Source: an uncultured Rhodospirillales bacterium
Lineage (GTDB): Bacteria; Pseudomonadota; Alphaproteobacteria; Reyranellales; Reyranellaceae
Reading direction: 5' to 3'
Length of the DNA: 64,000 bases
Assembly: GCA_945957125.1 (NCBI GenBank)
Contig: CAMFJT010000002.1
Location: 1-64,000 of the forward strand
The notes under the pieces are model-generated. The model made no database searches. It was not told where the DNA came from and saw only the letters and a list, made by a program, of their open reading frames with translations. Both the position numbers and the translations under genes were made by a program. Positions 58,896 to 64,000 of the stretch are shown here, piece by piece (the stretch's first letter is position 1; every line of letters starts with the position of its first letter).

Positions 58896-59858
58896 ATGAA
58901 GCTCAAGGTCGCCATCCAGATGGACCACGTGTCGACGATCGACATCGATGGCGATTCGACCTTCGTGCTGGGACTGGAGGCGGAGCGGCGCGGCTACGAG
59001 GTGTGGCACTACACGCCGCCCGAGCTGATCTTCCGCGACCGCAAGGTGATGGCGCGCGCCCAACCGATGAAGCTGCGGCGCGAGAAGGGCAACCACTTCA
59101 CGCTGGGCACGTCCGAGGTCGTCGACCTGTCGGCGTTCGACGTCATCCTGCTGCGCCAGGATCCGCCGTTCGACATGTCCTACATCACGACCACGCATCT
59201 GCTGGAGCACATCCATCCCAGGACGCTGGTGGTCAACGACCCGGCCAGCGTGCGCAATGCGCCGGAGAAGCTCTACGTTACCCATTTCGACAACGTCATG
59301 CCGCCGACGCTGATCACCGCCGACGCGCGCGCCCTGCGCGCGTTCCGTGAAGAGCACCGCGACATCATCGTCAAGCCGCTGTTCGGCAACGGCGGCGCGG
59401 GCGTTTTCCGGCTCAAGCCCGACGACGAGAACTTCGCCTCGCTGCTCGAGATGTTCTCGCAGCGCAGCCGCGAGCCGGTGATCGCCCAGCGCTACCTCCC
59501 CGAGGTCCGCCAGGGCGACAAGCGCATCATCCTGATCGACGGCAAGGCGGTGGGCGTGATCAATCGCGTGCCTGCCCAGGGCGAGGCGCGCTCCAACATG
59601 CATGTCGGCGGCACCGCGGTGAAGGACACGCTCACCAGGCGCGATCAAGAAATCTGCGAGATCATCGGCCCCGAGCTGGCGAAACGCGGCCTGATCTTCG
59701 TCGGCATCGACGTGATCGGCAACTGGCTGACCGAAATCAACGTCACCTCGCCGACCGGGCTGCAGCAGATCAACCGCTTCGACGGCGTGTCGCTCGAGGC
59801 GCAAATCTGGGATCGCATCGAAGTCCGCTATCAGCAAACACGAGGAGGCCAGCCATGA
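58896..59858 (+). CDS. gshB: glutathione synthase
   Basis: [78 protein letters not shown]. Confidence 0.97.
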   Translation: MKLKVAIQMDHVSTIDIDGDSTFVLGLEAERRGYEVWHYTPPELIFRDRKVMARAQPMKLRREKGNHFTLGTSEVVDLSAFDVILLRQDPPFDMSYITTTHLLEHIHPRTLVVNDPASVRNAPEKLYVTHFDNVMPPTLITADARALRAFREEHRDIIVKPLFGNGGAGVFRLKPDDENFASLLEMFSQRSREPVIAQRYLPEVRQGDKRIILIDGKAVGVINRVPAQGEARSNMHVGGTAVKDTLTRRDQEICEIIGPELAKRGLIFVGIDVIGNWLTEINVTSPTGLQQINRFDGVSLEAQIWDRIEVRYQQTRGGQP

Positions 59859-60409
59859 TCCGCCGCAGCGTCCTGGCTCTTGCGCTCGCCGGCCTGGCGA
59901 CGCCCGCACTCGCCCAGTTCGACACGATGACCCTGAAGCCGATCGTCAAGGCGGTGCGCGAAGGCGACGAGGAGAAGGTGCGCCAGGCATTGCTCAAGGG
60001 CGAAAACCCCAACCAGATCGATTCCAGCGGACGACCGCTGCTCATGATCGCGGTGATGGATGGGCAGGTCGCGGTGGTCGACGCGCTGCTCAAGGGCGGC
60101 GCGGTCGCCGACTCCGTCGACCGCGAAGGCTACACGTCGCTGATCCGGGCGGCCGAGCGGGGCGACCTCGACATCGCCGACCTGCTGCTGAAGCGCAACG
60201 CCAAGCCCAATGCGCAGACCCGACAGGGCGTGACCGCGCTGATGGTGGCCGCACGCCTCGGCCACGCCGAGATCGTGCGCCTGCTACTCGACCGGAAGGC
60301 CAATCCCAATGTCCCCGACTTCACCGGCCGCACCGCGCTGACCTACGCCCGGCAGGGCAACCGGGCCAGCATCGAAGCGCTGCTGCGCAAGGCCGGCGCT
60401 CATGAATGA
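59855..60409 (+). CDS. exported ankyrin-repeat protein
   Basis: [21 protein letters not shown] signal; [61 protein letters not shown] ankyrin repeats. Confidence 0.9.
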   Translation: MIRRSVLALALAGLATPALAQFDTMTLKPIVKAVREGDEEKVRQALLKGENPNQIDSSGRPLLMIAVMDGQVAVVDALLKGGAVADSVDREGYTSLIRAAERGDLDIADLLLKRNAKPNAQTRQGVTALMVAARLGHAEIVRLLLDRKANPNVPDFTGRTALTYARQGNRASIEALLRKAGAHE

Positions 60410-60876
60410 CCGACCCTGAGCGCCCCGATCCGGGGGCGGCCGGCCCCAGCCGCGCCGCCGCGATCCGAATCAGCGGCACGCTCGCGCTCGACCCGGCCGA
60501 AATCCACGAAAGCTTCGTGCGGGCCGGCGGGCCGGGCGGCCAGCACGTCAACACCACTTCTTCGGCGGTGCAGCTCCGCTTCGACGTGCGCCGTTCGCCG
60601 TCCCTGCCTCCGGACGTGCGCAGCCGGCTGGAGAGGCTGGCTGGCAGCCGCTTGACCGGTGACGGCGTGCTGGTGCTGCACGCACAGGGCCATCGCAGCC
60701 AGTTGCGCAACCGCGAGGAGGCGCTGGCGCGGCTGGTGGCATTGATCCGGGCCGCCGCGCGCCCTCCGACGCCGCGCAAGGCGACCAAGCCGAGCAAGGC
60801 CGTCAAGCGCCGCAGGGTCGACGACAAGAAGAAGCACGGCGCGCTGAAGGCGCTGCGACGCTCGCGGCCGGATTGA
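60406..60876 (+). CDS. arfB: peptidyl-tRNA hydrolase / ribosome rescue factor ArfB
   Basis: ESFVRAGGPGGQHVNTTSSAVQLRFDV GGQ motif; basic C-terminus. Confidence 0.94.
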   Translation: MTDPERPDPGAAGPSRAAAIRISGTLALDPAEIHESFVRAGGPGGQHVNTTSSAVQLRFDVRRSPSLPPDVRSRLERLAGSRLTGDGVLVLHAQGHRSQLRNREEALARLVALIRAAARPPTPRKATKPSKAVKRRRVDDKKKHGALKALRRSRPD

Positions 60877-60889
60877 GGAACGCGCCACC

Positions 60890-62065
60890 CTACAGTTCGA
60901 TCGTCCAGTCCGAATAGTTTCCCGTGCGAAGAGGCTCCGGCACGGTCTCGGTCAGCTCCAGGAGGGGTGCCGAATCGGAGGGGTGCAGGACCTGCGAGAC
61001 AGTGAAGGTGTGCGTCTCGCCTCCTTTCCTCACGGTCAGGAAATCGCCCGACTTCATCTGTGCGAATATCTTCAGGGCGGCGAAATCGTTGGTGCTGTGG
61101 CTGACGACCTTGTTGCCCTGGTAGAAATAGACCCTGTTGTCGGCGAGACTGTAGGGAGCGAAGTCCTCGTGCAGGTAGTCCCGGTGAGCCTGGTAGCTCT
61201 CGTCGGGATGAAACAGCTGCCGGTCCTTGAAGTCGATGTCGAGGGGCACGTCGCGACGCTTCCCGACGATGACGACGGAACGCGTGAGCAGCTCGGCCAG
61301 AGAATACTTCCGCCAGCGCCGGCGAATCTCCGGCGTCAACCGCGCCAGCGCCCGGGTATCGACGATGGGGCTCCAGCTCTGGAGCTCGAAGTACTTCGCC
61401 ACAACGAGCCTCAGATCCTCGAGCCGGATCCTGTTCAGGTTGGGGTTTTCATAGCATCGGTGCCCCGGCTGGAGGTGCTTCCAGTCTGCCACAGCATTCT
61501 GTTCCGCATTGTCACGATCCCATGTGTTGACGCCACGCGGTTGGGCGTGATGGCCGCTCCAGGAATGATAGCCGTGGTGGATGGCCCAGAAGATGCCGTC
61601 CGGTTCAAGCACCTTCCAGATCGACTGGATCACGCTGTCGGGCGCGGCGAGGTGCTCGGTCACGGAGGTCATGACCGCGAAATTCGGCCGGGCGGCCCTC
61701 ACCTGCGGCGCTACATCGTCGAGCACCCCCCGGTATATCTTCACGTTAGGGTACAGGCGCTCGATATCCTGCACCGAGAACGGAAACACGTTGTCGACCG
61801 CGATCGACGGGTTCTTCAGGCTGCGAAAATCCGGCGCGCGCGCTGCGCCGGCCGTCGGATCGACGCCGATATAGGTGGCTGCACCATACTCGACGAAGGG
61901 TACGGCGTGTGGGCCGGCGCCCATGCCGATGTCGAGCACCCTTTTACCTCGGCATTTCTCCACGAGTTCCGGGCTGTGGGAGAAGTACCCCCACTCTCGC
62001 GTTGCCTCGACCAATGCCCGCCGCTCGTCGGACGGGTTGCGTGGGCTTGCCGACTCCTGTCGCAT
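60890..62065 (-). CDS. class I SAM-dependent methyltransferase
   Basis: KRVLDIGMGAGPHAVPFVEYGAATYIGVDPTAG...VMTSVTEHLAAPDSVIQSIWKVLEPDGIFWAI. Confidence 0.85.
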   Translation of the reverse strand: MRQESASPRNPSDERRALVEATREWGYFSHSPELVEKCRGKRVLDIGMGAGPHAVPFVEYGAATYIGVDPTAGAARAPDFRSLKNPSIAVDNVFPFSVQDIERLYPNVKIYRGVLDDVAPQVRAARPNFAVMTSVTEHLAAPDSVIQSIWKVLEPDGIFWAIHHGYHSWSGHHAQPRGVNTWDRDNAEQNAVADWKHLQPGHRCYENPNLNRIRLEDLRLVVAKYFELQSWSPIVDTRALARLTPEIRRRWRKYSLAELLTRSVVIVGKRRDVPLDIDFKDRQLFHPDESYQAHRDYLHEDFAPYSLADNRVYFYQGNKVVSHSTNDFAALKIFAQMKSGDFLTVRKGGETHTFTVSQVLHPSDSAPLLELTETVPEPLRTGNYSDWTIEL

Positions 62066-62218
62066 GCTACCTTCCTTGTCCTGCCATGCTGCCGGGATGC
62101 TCGGAGCGCGCATTATCGCGCCTTACGGGCGCTCTTGCATCTTCAATGGTGCCGTGCCCGAGTGAGGGCGAAAGAACGCAGGCGCCATCGGCATCGCGCA
62201 TGCTATACGCCCTCGTAC

Positions 62219-62295
62219 GTCCCCGTAGCTCAGCCGGATAGAGCAGCGGTTTCCTAAACCGGAGGTCGGAGGTTCGAATCCTCTCGGGGACGCCA
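62219..62295 (+). tRNA. tRNA-Arg (anticodon CCT), CCA encoded
   Basis: gtccccgtagctcagccggatagagcagcggtttcctaaaccggaggtcggaggttcgaatcctctcggggacgcca folds as a cloverleaf; loop TTCCTAA. Confidence 0.95.
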
Positions 62296-62430
62296 TTTTG
62301 CGAGGCGGCGGCGGCGCAGAGCCCGCCGTGCTTGCGGTCGACGGAATCCTTCTTGGGCTGGCGGGGCGAAGCGACGAGCGCACGCGCCGCTCGACGCTCG
62401 TATCGTGGATCGAAGCGAGAGGAGAGACGC

Positions 62431-62772
62431 ATGTTCATCGCCATGAATCGATTCCAGGTCATCCGGGGGCAGGAAGACGCGTTCGCGCAAGTCTGGCTGT
62501 CGCGCGACACCCACCTCGCGAGCGTGCCGGGATTCGTCGAGTTCCACCTCCTGCGCGGGCCCTCCCAGGCGGATCACACGTTGTTCTCGTCCCACACCGT
62601 CTGGCGTTCGCGCGCGGATTTCGAGGCTTGGACGCAGTCGGAGGCCTTTCGCCGAGCACACCGCAACGCCGGGGACAACAAGCCGCTCTATCTCGGCCAT
62701 CCCAGCTTCGAGGGTTTCGACGTCCTCCAGACGGTCAAGCCCGGTTCGTCTTCGCCGACGAAAGCGGCTTGA
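62431..62772 (+). CDS. antibiotic biosynthesis monooxygenase / heme-degrading ABM-domain protein
   Basis: MFIAMNRFQVIRGQEDAFAQVWLSRDTHLASVPGFVEFHLLRG...SHTVWRSRADFEAWTQSEAFRRAH. Confidence 0.88.
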   Translation: MFIAMNRFQVIRGQEDAFAQVWLSRDTHLASVPGFVEFHLLRGPSQADHTLFSSHTVWRSRADFEAWTQSEAFRRAHRNAGDNKPLYLGHPSFEGFDVLQTVKPGSSSPTKAA

Positions 62773-62800
62773 GGGCCTGCGCACACGGCGCGAATCCCGT

Positions 62801-63385
62801 TCAGTGGTGATCCTCGTGCGCGGGCGGCTGGCTGATCCGGTCGACCACCGCGATACCGATGGCAGAGAGGACGAACAGGGCGTGGATGATGACCTGCCAC
62901 ATGATGCCGTTCTCGCTGAACGTCGCATCGGGCCGGCCGAGGTTTCCCGCCTCGATGAACGTACGCAGCAGGTGGATCGACGAGATCCCGATGATCGCCA
63001 TCGCCAGCTTGATCTTGAGGACGCTGGCGTTGACGTGGCTCAGCCATTCCGGCTGGTCGGGGTGCTTGTTGAGCTCCATGCGCGAGACGAAGGTCTCGTA
63101 GCCGCCGACGATCACCATGATCAGCAGGTTGGAGATCATCACCACGTCGATCAGGCCCAGCACGACCAGCATGACCTGCTGCTCGGTGGCCGAGAAGCTG
63201 TGGCCGACGAGGTGATAAAGCTCCTTCAGGAACAGGATGACGTAGATCACCTGCGCCACGATCAGCCCGAGATAGAGCGGTAGCTGCAGCCAGCGCGAAG
63301 CGAAGATCAGGCGCGGCAGCGGCCTCAACGAATCCGGTCCCATTTGGGCGCCACCCGCAGCTGGATCGCGTCTTGCCATGCTCAC
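62801..63385 (-). CDS. UPF0114/YqhA family (TIGR00645-like) membrane protein
   Basis: LIDVVMISNLLIMVIVGGYETFVSRMELNKHPDQPEWLSHVNASVLKIKLAMAIIGISSIHLLRTFI. Confidence 0.93.
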   Translation of the reverse strand: MSMARRDPAAGGAQMGPDSLRPLPRLIFASRWLQLPLYLGLIVAQVIYVILFLKELYHLVGHSFSATEQQVMLVVLGLIDVVMISNLLIMVIVGGYETFVSRMELNKHPDQPEWLSHVNASVLKIKLAMAIIGISSIHLLRTFIEAGNLGRPDATFSENGIMWQVIIHALFVLSAIGIAVVDRISQPPAHEDHH

Positions 63386-63477
63386 TCATCTCCCGAACGT
63401 CGCGTCTCGCCGTCGGTAGCCGATTGCAGTTGCCCTGTCATGCTGCAACGTCGTCGCGGTGGGAGCGTTGGAAATCC

Positions 63478-63702
63478 ATGAAACCACCGGAAAAACTCCG
63501 CGGTCGCATCCTGCACCCTATCCCTTACGAGGACGGCTCCGGCGAGAGGGTGGTCGCGCCGATCGGCTCGTACGAGATAGCCGAGCAGGGCGAACACCTG
63601 CAATTCTTCGCCGAGGATGGCGCCCCTTTCACCATGCCCAGAAAGCACGCCCTGGCACATCACAAGGTCGGTCACCTCGAAGTCGAGGATTGGCAGTCCT
63701 GA
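63478..63702 (+). CDS. hypothetical protein
   Basis: MKPPEKLRGRILHPIPYEDGSGERVVAPIGSYEIAEQGEHLQFFAEDGAPFTMPRKHALAHHKVGHLEVEDWQS. Confidence 0.55.
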   Translation: MKPPEKLRGRILHPIPYEDGSGERVVAPIGSYEIAEQGEHLQFFAEDGAPFTMPRKHALAHHKVGHLEVEDWQS

Positions 63703-63729
63703 CGACAGCCATGCTGCCGAGAAAGGGCC

Positions 63730-64000
63730 TTACTGGCGCCTGAGGACGAGCGACAGGTTGTTGGCAGGCATCTCGAAGACCAGCGGCGACGAGAAGCCAT
63801 TGGTTCGGGCGAGAGCGGCGACCTGTTCCAACGTCCTTATTCCCCACGCCGAATTGCGGGCGCGCAGGTCGCGATCGAAGGCGACGTTGCTCGCTGCCGT
63901 TTCCACTCCCTCCCGCAGATAGGGGCCATACAGAAACAGGCATCCCTCTCTCGCCAGCAGGCGCGCTGCGCCCCGGATCAATCCGACCGTCGATTCCCAA
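63730..64000 (-). CDS. DUF938-type SAM methyltransferase (5' end outside window)
   Basis: LIRGAARLLAREGCLFLYGPYLREGVETAASNVAFDRDLRARNSAWGIRTLEQVAALARTNGFSSPLVFEMPANNLSLVLRRQ. Confidence 0.82.
   Translation of the reverse strand, partial: WESTVGLIRGAARLLAREGCLFLYGPYLREGVETAASNVAFDRDLRARNSAWGIRTLEQVAALARTNGFSSPLVFEMPANNLSLVLRRQ

Overview
High-GC alphaproteobacterial chromosomal window with dense operons, one tRNA-Arg(CCU), and no rRNA, CRISPR array or recognisable mobile element. About 54 coding regions are supportable. Landmarks: (i) a partial type VI secretion module (tssL-OmpA, tssM, tagF) with a divergent leaderless glucosaminidase; (ii) a 1242-aa modular protein at 12.5-16.3 kb combining a deacetylase-like domain, methyltransferase-like modules, a 5-residue-periodic repeat linker and a zinc-finger methyltransferase; (iii) a two-gene unit at 21.8-29.7 kb made of a catalase-like/allene-oxide-synthase-like::lipoxygenase fusion followed by a Ser/Thr kinase-AAA ATPase-GAF-class III cyclase, the strongest candidate for an undescribed system; (iv) a sulfatase-GntR-TctC locus with a perfect palindromic operator at the gntR start codon; (v) housekeeping blocks (hemC/tsaD/gpsA, rsmI/yraN/gshB/arfB, pgk/tusA). 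A nicotinamidase gene carries its Tat signal peptide in a different frame from the enzyme. All calls come from reading the sequence and the supplied ORF translations; no database search was run.
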